The notes beneath the pieces were generated by a model that saw only the letters and a program-made list of their open reading frames with translations, was not told the DNA's origin and searched no databases. From Craterostigma plantagineum (lineage: Eukaryota > Streptophyta > Magnoliopsida > Lamiales > Linderniaceae), in the NCBI GenBank assembly GCA_027422505.1, contig JAPQWV010000001.1, positions 7,812,001-7,876,000 on the forward strand: a DNA stretch of 64,000 nt, given 5' to 3'. Positions 44,959 through 56,716 of this stretch are shown one piece after another (position 1 is the stretch's first letter; every line of letters starts with the position of its first letter). The translations under genes and the position numbers were made by a program.

Positions 44959-46618
44959 CTAATGGTGTTGATTATGTTTTTCTCTCATCGATTTCATATC
45001 TTTCATTCATCTTATCATTGCCTCATGAGTTATTATCACATGACTATTGTTGTCACATGAATTTGGGACGCATTCATCTTGCCCCGTGATTAGTCCTACT
45101 TCTGGAGTGTGTGGCCCACCCCAATATTCATGGGCACCATAGCCAGGTCAATGGTTTGGAAGCCTTTTTTTCACTTGGTCATGGATTGGAGATTATTATT
45201 TTTTGCAAGGACCATAGGAAGTTGTGAGATAATCTTGCACATGACATGGTCAACGATTGGACATCACCACCAAATAAGGGTCGCAGGGTAACTTCGCAAT
45301 GTTAGTCTCCTTACGAGGACGAAAATAGGTACTATATCTATTATATTTTCTTTCATGTCAAGAGCTTTCATAGTGCTATCACAATACGAAATGTTTCTTC
45401 AAGATATGGTTCTTAGTTTTGGCGGGAGGTGAACATCCATCACATGGAATTTGTTAGACATGATAACATAGATAGTTTGAATGCAAAAGGAAACAACATA
45501 GATGAGAAAAAAGAGATACTTGCTGCAATTGTCCTTAGAATATCATTTTCATATATTCATACATACATAGAAATACATCACGTTGCCTAACTTATAAAGA
45601 CTACATTTTGTCAACTTAAAAGACAAAAGTTTCAACCATAGCCATGCTTTGACTAACCTAATACACTTCAAAGCATGTTTATCCATGACTGCACAAAGGA
45701 TAGTGCTAAACATCATCATAGCGTTAAGAAGATATTACAATATAATAATATTTTAACACTCCTCCTTAGTATTTTCTTAATGACGCTTAAATGACTCTTA
45801 GATATTTGAGTCTTCCTTTGGGCAGTGGGTTCATCATCATATTGGCATGCTGATCATAGGAACTATACTGACCAAATTTTACCTTATCTTTTTTAGCTTG
45901 TCGAACGACTTTGAACTTGATCTCAACATTTTCCGTTCGTCCATTTGCAGCGGGTTCTTTGCCATTACATTATTTAGTCGTTTCTCATCGGGAATGAGGG
46001 GTTTTGACTTCGACTTGCTCCTCCTCATTTTAGGCTTCTTCGACGGTTCGGTAAATAAATCTCAAAGCTGATTTTTTCCGACCATCACCATCTCCTTCAT
46101 CGCATGTCTCCGTTCATTATACTCCGTTACTTCTTTTAAAGAGGAAGTTTCCAACATAGGATACATGCATTTTCATCCATCCTCGTCATAGGCTTTGTCT
46201 TCGACATAGGTGAGACGGGAGTTGAGTTACCATCATCATTCGAAACATAGCAAGCACTTTCCTGTTTCTCATTGAACTTCAAAGAGCAGCATTTTTCAAT
46301 CATAGCCACCTTCGCCAACATCACATCATTAGGATCATAGACAACACATGCATTGTCTTTGGATAAAAGAGAGTATCATATCTCAACCATTCTTGCAACG
46401 GTCAAAGAACAAAGAGGACATCGGTAATATACTTTTTGTACCTCGCTTAGTATTGATCGATATCGATCATTTTCCTTCAACTTGAGTAACTTTGCCATCT
46501 CCTAATCGAACCTCACTCTTGATGGATTTGTTCGAGCTCGAAAACATCATTTCATCTTTACACATGTGGCTTGTGCAACCACTATCAATGAGCCAAGCTT
46601 GTTCATTTTTCGCTTCCG

Positions 46619-47578
46619 TTATTGCCACAAAAGCCATTCATTAGCAACTTCTTTATCATCGGAAAAGTTGGCTTGTTGTGGTTGAACATATGCTTGTTTT
46701 CGTAGCCTACAATTCCTTTCAGTATGCCTCATTCTTACAATGGTTGCATCGGATTGCGCCTTTTTCTTTGTACCAACAATAACTCTCAACGTGATTGTTT
46801 CGAAAGAAAATCTTGCATGGTTGCGTCGTCTTTGATTTGTACTTGTAATTTCAACTACATTTTTCGCATCGTTGTCGTCAGCTTGGGGTTTACCTTCATT
46901 TTCTTGCATTTTCCCGTTGGACTTCACTTTAATGGCCAGCAAAGCTCCTTCCGTGGCACTTTTGTCTCTCATATTTACTCTTCGCTCTTGAGTTTGAAGC
47001 TTGCTAATGAGTTCGGCAACCGATAGAGCTTTGAGATCACACGATTCTTCGATTGCGGAAATTTTCGTTTCAAACTTCGAAGGTAGACTTATCATCATCT
47101 TCTTCACCACCTTTGCATCGTTGAAGTCTTGTTCCATCAACCTTATTTTGTTAACAAGGTCTAAGAGTTTGGATGAATACTCTTTTATCGATTCGTTATC
47201 CTTCATTCTCAACATCTCAAACTCTCTTTTTAAGCTTAAGAGCTCGATAGTCTTCACCCTCTCGCTTCCTTCAACCTCTTCCTTCAACTTATCCCATGCT
47301 TCTTTCCGATTTTCGCAAGCCATGATTCTTGTGAAGATTGTATCCGAAAGAGCCGAGTGTAAATATGTAAGAGCTCTTGGTTTTTTTGCCATATCTTCTT
47401 CATGCTTCTTCATTTGAGCAATAGTTGGAGTTTCTCGTAAGGCCGATGGTTCTTGATCATATTCAACCACATCCCATAGACATAATGCTTTCAAGTATGC
47501 TTTCATCTTGATCGCCCATATATGATAGTTTTCGCCATTGAAAACCGGTGGTCCCATGTTTAGAGAGTTGGAAGCCAT
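46619..47578 (-). CDS. Copia Gag of the defective element, 319 aa
   Basis: Open frame starting MASNSLNMGPPVFNGENYH. It has the DUF4219 motif (NYHIWAIKMKAYL), then the UBN2 capsid region (KEAWDKLKEEVEGSER, LKREFEMLRMKDNESIKEYSSKL, MISLPSKFETKISAIEE, LSVAELISKLQTQERR). The zinc knuckle expected after position ~270 is worn: a basic RRRNHARF tract and an HTERNCRL remnant remain. The frame stops at 46619 just before protease sequence in another frame. Structural particle protein; integrity past the capsid domain is doubtful. Confidence 0.85.
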   Translation of the reverse strand: MASNSLNMGPPVFNGENYHIWAIKMKAYLKALCLWDVVEYDQEPSALRETPTIAQMKKHEEDMAKKPRALTYLHSALSDTIFTRIMACENRKEAWDKLKEEVEGSERVKTIELLSLKREFEMLRMKDNESIKEYSSKLLDLVNKIRLMEQDFNDAKVVKKMMISLPSKFETKISAIEESCDLKALSVAELISKLQTQERRVNMRDKSATEGALLAIKVKSNGKMQENEGKPQADDNDAKNVVEITSTNQRRRNHARFSFETITLRVIVGTKKKAQSDATIVRMRHTERNCRLRKQAYVQPQQANFSDDKEVANEWLLWQ

Positions 47579-48470
47579 ACTTCGCTAGAGATTTTTCACT
47601 CACAAGCCCCTCAAGAAGAAAGCTCTGATACCGTGTTAGACATGATGAACACAAGATAGATTGAATGCAAAAGGAAACAACATAGATGAGAGATAAGAGA
47701 TACTTGCTGCAATCACTACAAAAAAAAGATGGATTAGCGATGGAAGCCGCGACGAAAATTCCGTCGCAAATTTTAGCGATGGTAATTTTTGACGGACAAT
47801 CCGTCGCAAAAGTATAGCGACGGAATATCCGTGCGAAATCAGTCGAAAATTTTTGCGACCACTTTCGTCGGCAAAACCCGCCGTAATTTTGCAACAGGGT
47901 TTCCGACGCAACTTTTTGCGATGGATATTTGCGACGTTATCACCGTCGCAAAGGAAAAACAATTTTCTAGAATTTTCTTCTCATTCTCATTTCTCTCCCG
48001 AGTCTTCTCTCTCTTCTCTTCGCCTTCATTCTTCTCTTTTCTTTTTTCTTCAGCTGCTCAGATCTGGCGGATTTGGTGGTTGCTGGATGTTGTGGCGGTG
48101 GATCTGGCAGCGAGGGAAGGTTGGCGAGTAGATCTGGTGGACGGCAGATCTTTCTGGGGCGGGACTAACCGCGGCGACTACGATCGGGTGGCGACGAGGC
48201 GGCGGAGGCGGCGACCACGAGCTGGCAGCGGGATTTTTAATTAAATAAACAAAAAAATTAAACATGAACAAAACAAACAAGAAACGAAAAGAATTAATAA
48301 AATAGGGTATTTCGTACTCTGGGAGTACGAGTTACATAACTCGTCTTCCAGGATGACGAGTTACTTATCCCCGCTGGCAAAGCAGTGATGTGGCGTAACT
48401 CGTCACCCAAATGATGAAATAAAATGTAACTCGTCATGATGACGAGTTAGATATTTCTTTTAAAACCGAC

Positions 48471-48860
48471 GAAGACGAACAGACGAGACGACGAAGACGA
48501 AGACGCCGACGAAGAAAAAGCTTTCCTGTGCCCCTGCCTGCACGCGACCGCCCAACCCACGACGAAGACGAACCGCGGCCGGTCTGCCTTGCCCGCGCGA
48601 GATAACGTAACCCGACGCCCCGCCGCGACCCACCTTCGACGGCTTGCCATCCCGTGCCCCGCCGTGCGCCGGCCGGCCTCTGCCCGTCGCCCCGCGGAGT
48701 CCCGCTGAGCCGCTGTCCCATCGCGACCCGACGCCCCGCCGCGACCCCCCTTCGACGGCCCGTCGTGACCCACCCCTCGCCGGCCCGCCGTGACCCGACG
48801 CCCCGCTGCGACCCGACGCCCCGCCGCCGCCTCGACGACGTACTACGCCTATTTACGTCA
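48471..48860. repeat. GC-rich minisatellite-like stretch
   Basis: Very GC-rich against its surroundings, with a CGACCCGACGCCCCGCCGCGACC-like unit recurring near 48605, 48725, 48765 and 48795, followed by the probable leader of the PMD gene. ORFs across it (both strands) are compositional artefacts. Confidence 0.7.
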
Positions 48861-48972
48861 GGTGAGCGACCCTTGACGATACGAAATTAATGGGTTTTTG
48901 CATTAATAGATTCATTATCGAATGTTAATTTTCTTTTGTTGATTTGTTTGGTATCGTTTTCTTGACTATAGA

Positions 48973-51108
48973 ATGGATTTGGATGCTTGTTACGGACCTA
49001 TTGATAGTTCGGTGTTGACGATGCAGTCAAATCACCGTAGTAGGGACTTATTATTGGATGAGAATGCAATAGATAGTACTATTAGAACTAGGTCGTTAGA
49101 AAATGTAGTGTGGGGTACGAGAGAAGCACCGAATCACCTACACAGTCGCTTATTAGGGAAGTTGAACGATATGGGTCTATACAGAGGGTTGACCCTCATT
49201 TGATTACAACATTGGTAGAGCGTTGGAGAAAAGAGACCCATACGTTTCATTTTTTTGTTGGTGAGGCGACGGTTACTCTACAGGACGTAGGTATACTGTG
49301 GGATTTGCTTGTAGATGGCAGTTGTGTGTCCGGGGTGATCCATACGAGGACGGTCACACAGTGGATAGACGAGTGTGAGCGGTTGCTAGGTTTTAGACCG
49401 CCGAATGATAAAATTAAGGGGTCAGCGCTGTCGATGAAGACCTTAGCTAGTTGGTTGTTGGATAATCCGATAACGGATGATAGTGATGAGGTAGAGGTCG
49501 ACTGTTCAGCACGGGGTTATGCGATGCTGCTCTTCCGTGCGGTGATGTTCCCCGATTGTAGCGCCAGCACCGTATCGTTGACGTACCTTCAGCTGTTGGA
49601 GGATATTGAGGAGGTGCGGACGTTTAGTTGGGGTAGTGCGGTGCTGGCATTCCTATACAGAGAGCTTTGTTCGGCATGCGAGCCAAAAAAGCTAAATATA
49701 GGCGGACCACTACGGCTGTTGTAGGTAATTATATAGAAACATTTTTTAATTTTACAGTTATTTTAAAAAGCTATTTAGACCGTGAGATTTGTTTTAGGCA
49801 TGAGCATATGTGATGATCTTGCCTTTTCAGCTAGTTCGGGGTGTTGATCGTATCAGGATGGAGCCCCAAGAAGTCGACGGGATAGTCTTACCCAGTCCGC
49901 CACATGCTGCGAGGTATGTTCGTCATGGATTAGTTGCGAATATTTTTCCGTCTTACATTTATAATTGTTGTGTAAATGTTTGACAGGTGGAACGCATTTT
50001 TTGATTTTACTACATCGACGAATTCGAACGTACACACCATCCGCGAGTGTATTGATCGGATGCAGCCCCATCAATTTGCATGGACTCCATACAACAGGAC
50101 GCTCCCGGAGATTGATGCTCTTCCTCCCGAGTGCTTGCCGAGCGCTTGTCGTTCGACGTGTCCACTGATATTCTTCAATATCGTGGAGTTTCATTACCCA
50201 GAACGAGTACTTCGGCAGTTTGGGATTATCCAAGGGATTCCCATTAACCCGCCGTATCGAGATACTAATCTTCATACGTACGAGCGTCGACAGCGATCGG
50301 GGATGGATTGGAGATCGCATCATGCAAACTGGATTGTGTTATGGGATCATCGAGAGGATACAATCGTTAATGGTCCTCCCGCGACTGTCTTCCCCTCGGT
50401 GGAGGATGGATATTACCAGTGGTATCACCGACGCCTTTACATATCTCCACATGCGAGACAGATGGAGCAGGGCTTTCAGATGGGGGATGCGGTGTTTATG
50501 TCGTTAATCGTAAGTTTAATTTATGTTATTAATTTTATTTATTATTTAATAGCCCAATTGATATAAACTCGACTTTAATTTTTAGGAACGCGGGATGCAC
50601 GACAGCCTTACTTACGCGAGGGGCGGCGATTATGACGAGTATCCGTCTACTCGAGCACATGGATAACATGTTCATCTCTCGACGCCGGGTTCGACGAAGC
50701 ACTGAGGCCGGACCATCTCACATACATGAGATGGGAACATCTCACCTATATGAGGCCGGACCATCTCACATACATGAGGCAGGACCATCACAAGTGCACG
50801 AAGCTGTAAACCCGTCTTTCTTCGAGGATTTGTCGCCCTTTTTGAGATCATCTGCAGCCAAGCACGGCTCGCAGCCAGAGTAAATGGATCATCAGGTACG
50901 ATAAATTATATTACATTTGAAGCCCTTAAATTTTTTACTAAAATAAAATTTGGTTATCACATTTTAGTCGTTTGTGACACCTTCACCACGACCGCGGCGA
51001 CCTCGAAGTTTGGCAGATGATGCGGAGCAAGGTAACCGTCGAGGAAATAGAGTCCGTATGCCAGCTCGTTGTGGGACCGGTGGTCACTTGGCGCATCATG
51101 GCAGATAG
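48973..51108 (+). pseudogene. Plant mobile domain (PMD, MAIN-like) gene, degenerate
   Basis: Starts MDLDACYGPIDSSVL. The PMD (PF10536) reads VWGTREAPNHLHSRLLGKLNDMGLYR. A 1-nt shift near 49185 leads into HLITTLVERWRKETHTFHFFVGEATVTLQDVGILWDLLVDG (to 49724). Then come a 3' exon near 49832-49911 (VRGVDRIRMEPQEVDG), a clean intron joint at 49911/49987 (A-RWNAFF) and the C-terminal PMD (EFHYPERVLRQFGIIQGIP, GMDWRSHHANWIVLWDHRE), ending near 50512. A last part has GPSHIHE repeats (50700-50800) and stops at 51108. PMD proteins are linked to silencing and cell identity in Arabidopsis, and are often carried by MULE and Gypsy elements. The frameshift suggests a pseudogene. Confidence 0.75.
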
Positions 51109-51169
51109 AATGTTATGACAAACGTTATTTTTTTTGTAATGACTATTAAGCGCGTTCGAATCAAATTTA

Positions 51170-51390
51170 GGACGATGTTTGTGATGACGATTATGATTAT
51201 ATTTATTTTTATTTTGCTTATTGTTATTATATCATTATATTATATTATATTATTATATTTATATTATTATATCTATTATTTATTATTATTGTTATCATTA
51301 TATTTCTTTATTATTATTATATTTATTATAATTATTATTATTATATCTATTATTTTTTTGTTATTATTATTATTATTATTTACTATTAAG
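51170..51390. repeat. ATT-rich simple sequence between convergent genes
   Basis: About 220 bp of TTATTATTA/ATATTATAT text between the 3' ends of the PMD gene and the MURA pseudogene. Polymer-like ORFs (Ile/Tyr, Asn/Lys) here are artefacts. Confidence 0.9.
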
Positions 51391-51457
51391 GAACCAAAAC
51401 GGTGAAAACAACATCGTATATTATTTTCAACGCCCCGAGCGTTGTCTAGCACAATTT

Positions 51458-54043
51458 TCACCTATCCATCTCATTCCTGATGCGATTTCGACTATATCTA
51501 CCGGGACCAGTTCTCTCTCGGCGAGATTCGTTATGAATAGGAGTCCAATCTTCGGCGGTCCAGTAACGTTCATCGTGCAATGGTTCGAAGGTACCTTCGT
51601 ATGTCTTGTAATACTCCACCTTACTGTAATATTGCGCCACTAAATTACCGGAGTGAATTTGCCATTGACGAGCCGCTTGTGCATGAGAACATGGGGTGTT
51701 ATACCTGCTCCAATTTCCACACGTGCATGTCGATCATTGATCCCTACCACATATATGCGCTGATGAATTCCAGATGTTATGACTTCTGCTGTATGTTGTC
51801 GGACATCAAAACGATATACTGTGTGATCCCAAGATTCTGCCGTCCAACTTTGAAACAATCCCGTTGCATAACGTGACCAATCCGTTTCATTATTCGCCAT
51901 TAGGGACGATGCTTCTTGAAAGCGATCACGAAAGTACTGTACGCACCTGTGAATGTCAAGAAATAAAAGAAGAAGTCATAACAACAAAATTAAAATAAAA
52001 AACTAAGGTCGTGATTAGAGCTTACCTGTGAAAAGTGAAATTGACGATTGCTCTTGCGGGTAGCATTCGAGCACCTTATCCCGTTGAGCCCTTCTGAAAT
52101 ATTAGTCGTCATGACACCACATCGATAACCGCCGTCGTGTGATAGCGTCCATTGCTCGACCCCTATGTTTTCTAACCAAGGCTTCGCTCGTTCATTAATT
52201 TGCACAATCTGAGCCATGACGCGATCGAATTTATCCAATGTTGGCGTAGTACCGGCTCTATGACATAGATCCTTCAATTGTTGGTCTTTGAATTTTTTTG
52301 TAGAAGTTTGACTTTACATGGCGAAGACAGAAGCGATGCACTCCATTTGGTGGACGAAAGAAATCAGTGGCTTCTACTGTTCCCGTAAGACCTGTACACA
52401 CCATATACGCCACTAAAAGTAAATGATTTTACGAAAATAACGAGTAACTTACATTACTAAGATTAAATACCTGGAACAAATACGTTCAAATTAGTAAGGA
52501 ACCAAGTCCATGAGTGTGTACTTTCTTCCGTGACAATGGCAAACGCCAGGGGAAAGACGTTTTGGTTGGCGTCCAGCGACGTAGCAATCAGTAATTTGTG
52601 TCTATATTTGGAGTATAAATGCGTACCATCGACACAAACAACTTTTCGATAATGTTTGAAACTATCGATACTCGGTTTAAAAGCCCAAAAGACAAACCCG
52701 AGCACGAAGTGTCCAGGTCTCCCTGTCTCCAGATTCAGCCACCGCACGATTGTCCCTGGATTGTAATACTGCAACGCCTTCATAAATGTTGGGAGTTTGG
52801 TAACAGACTCTTCCCACATACCGTAAGCATTTTCCATAGCTCTTTTCAGACCATGCCATGCTTGAATATACGAGATGTCGTAGCCATATTTATCTTTCAC
52901 GAGTTGTTGGATGTTCTTGGGTAGGAACTGCGGATCGATTCTCACGGTTCCAACCAACAAATCAGCAATAAAATTTCGAGAGATGTTACGGTGTGTGCTC
53001 GCCAGTTCAGTCATATAGCAAGTGTGTGGTCCTTCAAATTTTGTAATAGCCAGTAACATTTTTTTCGCTTGAAGGATGCCCTCGGTCTCCAAGGGAAATC
53101 AGTCGTGTGATCACATTGAACACTCCAACGTGTACTGCTGCTCTCGTTGACGTTATACTCGCGTCTAGCAACCCTGATTGAAAAATCGTCGACGGCACGT
53201 TGTAAATGTTTCTTAGTTTGAAAAATCATACCTCGACAAAACGTAGGGTTATCTCTGTCGTAAAACTCCCCGTAACCACCGTAGTTGTCACCACCAGGAG
53301 GTGGCATTTGGTACGTTTGGAAAAATTGAACGGACTGAAACATCATTGGAGCAGCAGAGTCCAGCGGAGTGGGATCATCTGGGCCATCCTCGTCGTTGTT
53401 CTCGTAGTCGTCGTTGGGATCGGGTAACTCGGCCAGTGGATCCTCATCGTCTGCTTCCGAATCACTAACATCAACCTCTTCCTCGGGTTCAGGCACGAAT
53501 TCTGGCACGGGTTCTGACACGAATTCTGGCATACCGAGTGGAACACCAAGCGTCGGCATCTCCAGAGAAACATTGCTGAACCCTGCCATAACTGAGACAA
53601 TGTCGGGAAAATCCGGATTTGTATAACTGAAAGAACCAACTTCAAACGTAGGAAACTCGCATCGCTCCTCAAAATTGCGATGAGGGCTCTTCGTTCAAAT
53701 CAAAGTTTGAATTTTCAACCGCCCCAACAAAACCTTCAAGACAGTCGTTCTCCGAATCGGGATGTACGAAAAATTGTAAGTCGTTGTCGTTGGAGATTTT
53801 GAGTAGCTGATGAAAGTGGCTGGAATGTTGAAAGTATTTATTTTTCCCGTAGACAACGAACGAACAACGACTACTATCAGCACCCGTAACTTCGAACAAC
53901 AACGATATAAACTCGGAAAAATTGGTATTGCGACGAATTCGCCTATATGCAATAAGACGGATTCTATATTTGACGGTGGAATCGGATGATTGAATTACTT
54001 CACCGCCGAAATATACTATGACTTATACGCGACTCGACACCAT
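51458..54043 (-). pseudogene. Mutator-like (MURA) transposase pseudogene
   Basis: From ATG at 54043: an N-terminal PB1-like part (RRIRRNTNFSEFISLLFEV) with a TAA near 54025; an acidic linker (53320-53560); the MuDR domain (GMIFQTKKHLQRAVDDFSIRVARREYNV, CDHTTDFPWRPRASF); after a frameshift near 53060 the MULE transposase core (YYNPGTIVRWLN, YRKVVCVDGTHLYSKY, NQNVFPLAFAIVTEE, HSWTWFL). Then, beyond a probable intron (52480 to ~52420), LKDLCHRAG, HDGGYRCGVMTTNISEGLNG (52030-52270). A SWIM zinc finger (CTCGNW...PCSH) at ~51640-51720 and the C-terminus finish at 51458. DDE motif D in VCVDGTH is kept. At least one nonsense and three frame breaks make it non-functional. The normal enzyme cuts MULE ends. 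Confidence 0.85.
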
Positions 54044-55178
54044 TGTGTAAATTGTTGTATGTTAGAATGATATGTTAATATGCGAGGAAGGGTGGTATTT
54101 ATAAAGAAGTAACTCGTCATCCCAAACGACGAGTAACGTGAATTATTTCCCACTAACGTAACTCGTCATCTGGGATGACGAATTACTCTAATTATTTCCG
54201 ACACACTGCATGCGCATGCAGGTTGGTCGGGAATAATTCGAGTAACTCGTCATCCCAGATGACGAGTTACTGGTAGCTCGTCATCCCAGCCGACGAGTTA
54301 CTTGATTACACTGTGCACGAGTCAACTTGACCAGCCACGTCGGGTCAGCGGGCCAGCTAGACAGTAACTCGTCTTCCTGGACGACGAGTTACTTAACTCG
54401 TCATCTGGGATGACGAAGTTCTCTATTTTATTAATGCTTTCCATTTTTGGTTTATTTTATTAATGGCTGGTTTTTTATGGTTTATTTAATTAAAAAAACT
54501 GATGACGAGTTGGAGCGACGACGAGGCGACGGCGGCGACTAGCTGGCAGCGACGAGTGGCGGAGACGACGAGCTGGATGCCAGATTTCATCGACAGTGGC
54601 TTGCCGGTTCACCAGCAGGCTCTTTTGTTTTTTAATTTTTTACCCAGTTTTTGCGACGGAAATTCGCTTGTCGCAAAAAATGTTGCGACGGATTCTCGTC
54701 GTCGTAAAAAATATAGTGACGGCTGTTAGCGACCAGTTTTTTTTCTAACGGGCCTTTTAGCGACGGTGGCAATCCGTCCCAAAAGGCTTGTTAGCAACGG
54801 AAATGCCACGGTTGGCGTTGTTGCCATCCGAACTTTTTTTTTGTAGTGAATTCTCCTTAGAATATCATTTTCATATATTCATACATGCATAGAAATACAC
54901 CACACGTTGCCTAACTTATAAAGCTACATTGTCAACTTAAAAGACAGAAGTTTGAATCGTAGCCATGCTTTGACTAACCTAACACACTTCAAAGCATGTT
55001 TATCCATGACTTCACAAAAGATAGTACTAAACATCATCATCGCATTAAGAAAATATTACAATATATTAATATTTTAACAGAATTACGGCACAAGTATCAT
55101 AATGAAATGAAATTACTTATTTTAGAAAAGGGCTGAATCGGAAAGCTTTATATCAAACTACAAAGTTCGGCTATGAAT

Positions 55179-55432
55179 CAGTGGCGGACCCAGCTCATTT
55201 TGACTGGGGGGTCAAAGTTCTCAGCCCAGCCCAATAAAGCCCAGTCAAAAAACTAAAACAAAAGAAAGTGAGTCATTAGGATTCGAACCTAGGTCATATG
55301 ATATTGGAAAGACTTCATGAACTAAGGAAAACGACTTGACCAAAGCCACTTTTTCAGTATAATTAGCACATATAATAGTTAAGTCTGCTTCCGTCCGGGG
55401 GGGTCACTAGGCTTAACGTGGGTCCGCCCCTG
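55179..55432. mobile_element. Short TIR element (CAGTGGCGGACCCA ends)
   Basis: Left end CAGTGGCGGACCCAG and right end GTGGGTCCGCCCCTG are inverted repeats. Flanks GCTATGAAT and GCTATGAT suggest an 8-bp duplication with one change (hAT-like). The interior is non-coding. Copy A (near 36630) lacks it: there CGGCTA continues directly into similar host sequence. Confidence 0.75.
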
Positions 55433-56421
55433 GCTATGATCCTGTGTGGACTTAGGACAATCTAAATTTTGTTTCTTTAACCCAGTGAAATAATGCTTAA
55501 ATTTTTTCTTTTGATAGGGTACATCGTCTTCGCCACCTTAACAGCCGCAGTGATGATAGAAGGTTTATGCTCGAATTCAACGAGACATAATTTATTTTTT
55601 ATGAGGCAGGAATCAAGATAACAAGGAGCCCTCGGTAGGGGAATGTATGTTGTGTTGTTTTGTAAGTTTTAATGATATTGAGCTATTTAATTATAGTGTC
55701 TTTATACTTGTCTTATTGCTCTTGTTATTGTTCGAATCCGTAACCGTATGGATCCAAAGAAAATTTTAACCTTGATTGGATTAATTAAGGCGATAAACCA
55801 AATACAGCGGAATAAAAGGCGTACCTGAAAATTCCGTAGCGTTCGTATTAAGAACCGGGTATGTGGATCTTCCAAGTACGCGTACGTGAAACCTTTAGCT
55901 TGGGGAATATGGGTACATCAAAGATCCTTAAACGGCAGTCACTAGAGTTTTACGAGAGCGACGGTTGTATGTTTCCTTGTACAGCACTTAGGGACCACAC
56001 CCATATTTATAGATGTCATAATGGGCTGGCCCGTTAATAAGCCCATCAGATATTTACGTTCCAGCCCCTAGGAATTCTACACAAATATTAATTAACCCCA
56101 CACATCTTATTAATTGCGACAGACCCCCTTAAACTTAATTGACCGCCGAATGGGTCCTTTAACTTAATTACAATATTTGGCATACGACTAATACCACAAT
56201 ACATGTACGTCTACATGTCTGAACGTTAATCGTGCTAGAAATACATAGTCGAATAGTCCCAACCTAACAATCTCCCACTGGACTATAAGACATATTTATA
56301 AAATAAGCACCCCTTCGTCGTATACTAAATATCGTACTGAATATAGCTATAACCAAAGTGTTGCATATGAAACCAATCTCGTCCATCAATATCGTCGATG
56401 CAAGAACTAAAGGGGTAGTCG

Positions 56422-56422
<1 letters not shown>

Positions 56423-56453
<31 letters not shown>
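56423..56453. repeat. (TA)15 microsatellite
   Basis: About 31 bases of pure TA between the 3' LTR and the RNase H end of the defective Copia. Confidence 0.95.
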
Positions 56454-56455
<2 letters not shown>

Positions 56456-56716
56456 TAACTCAATCCACAGTAATCACGAACACCAACTCCATCGAATGAC
56501 ATAGACCAAGTGTGGACGTGTAGCATTGAAATTACATGCTCAATTGATCACGCATGTCTATTTCCAACTGGTCCTACTTTAGTGAGATCAGAATTCAGAG
56601 ATAAACTAATGTATATCCAAAAAACCCAAATGTCATGACATAAACATGTATTAAAGAAACTTTATTCAATAATCATTAAACACAGAATTAACAGAATCCA
56701 CGATAAGACATAAAAC

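Larger units (their letters stand above)
47714..54848. mobile_element. CACTA-ended composite element with PMD gene and MULE transposase
   Basis: Ends CACTACAAAAAAAA and TTTTTTTTGTAGTG, flanked by the 3-bp duplication AAT (47711-47713, 54849-54851). The uninterrupted sister LTR (45520-45560) shows the empty site, confirming a 3-bp duplication as for CACTA (En/Spm). Subterminal GCGACGG/CCGTCGC motifs at 47725-47960 and 54640-54830 also fit CACTA. Yet the cargo is a plant mobile domain gene (+) and a convergent MURA-type transposase pseudogene (-), enclosed by inverted arrays of TAACTCGTC (48320-48455, 54105-54425). No CACTA transposase (TNP2/TNPA) was seen. It reads as a MULE inside a non-autonomous CACTA, or a chimeric transposon. 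Confidence 0.85.
45452..55079 (-). mobile_element. Defective Copia element carrying a nested CACTA-ended element
   Basis: LTRs 45452-45758 (307 bp) and 47634-55079 (interrupted) start TGTTAGACATGAT and end ATATTTTAACA. TSD GAATT is at 45447-45451 and 55080-55084. The minus-strand interior contains a PBS (47622-47632, GGTATCAGAGC), gag, a protease scrap with WLIDSGCTSHM (~46560-46600), and the last RNase H residues (DQHANMMMNPLPKGRL, ~45790-45850). Most of pol is deleted. The right LTR is split by 47714-54848. The LTRs differ at many positions, so this insertion is older than the first Copia. Confidence 0.92.

Noticed and set aside
48434..48890. ORFs of 78-108 codons on both strands in the GC-rich island
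   Set aside because: GC-rich repeat with few stops by composition; Arg/Pro/Gly polymers only.
51115..51461. Ile/Tyr-rich and Asn/Lys-rich ORFs
   Set aside because: Translation of an ATT simple-sequence stretch.
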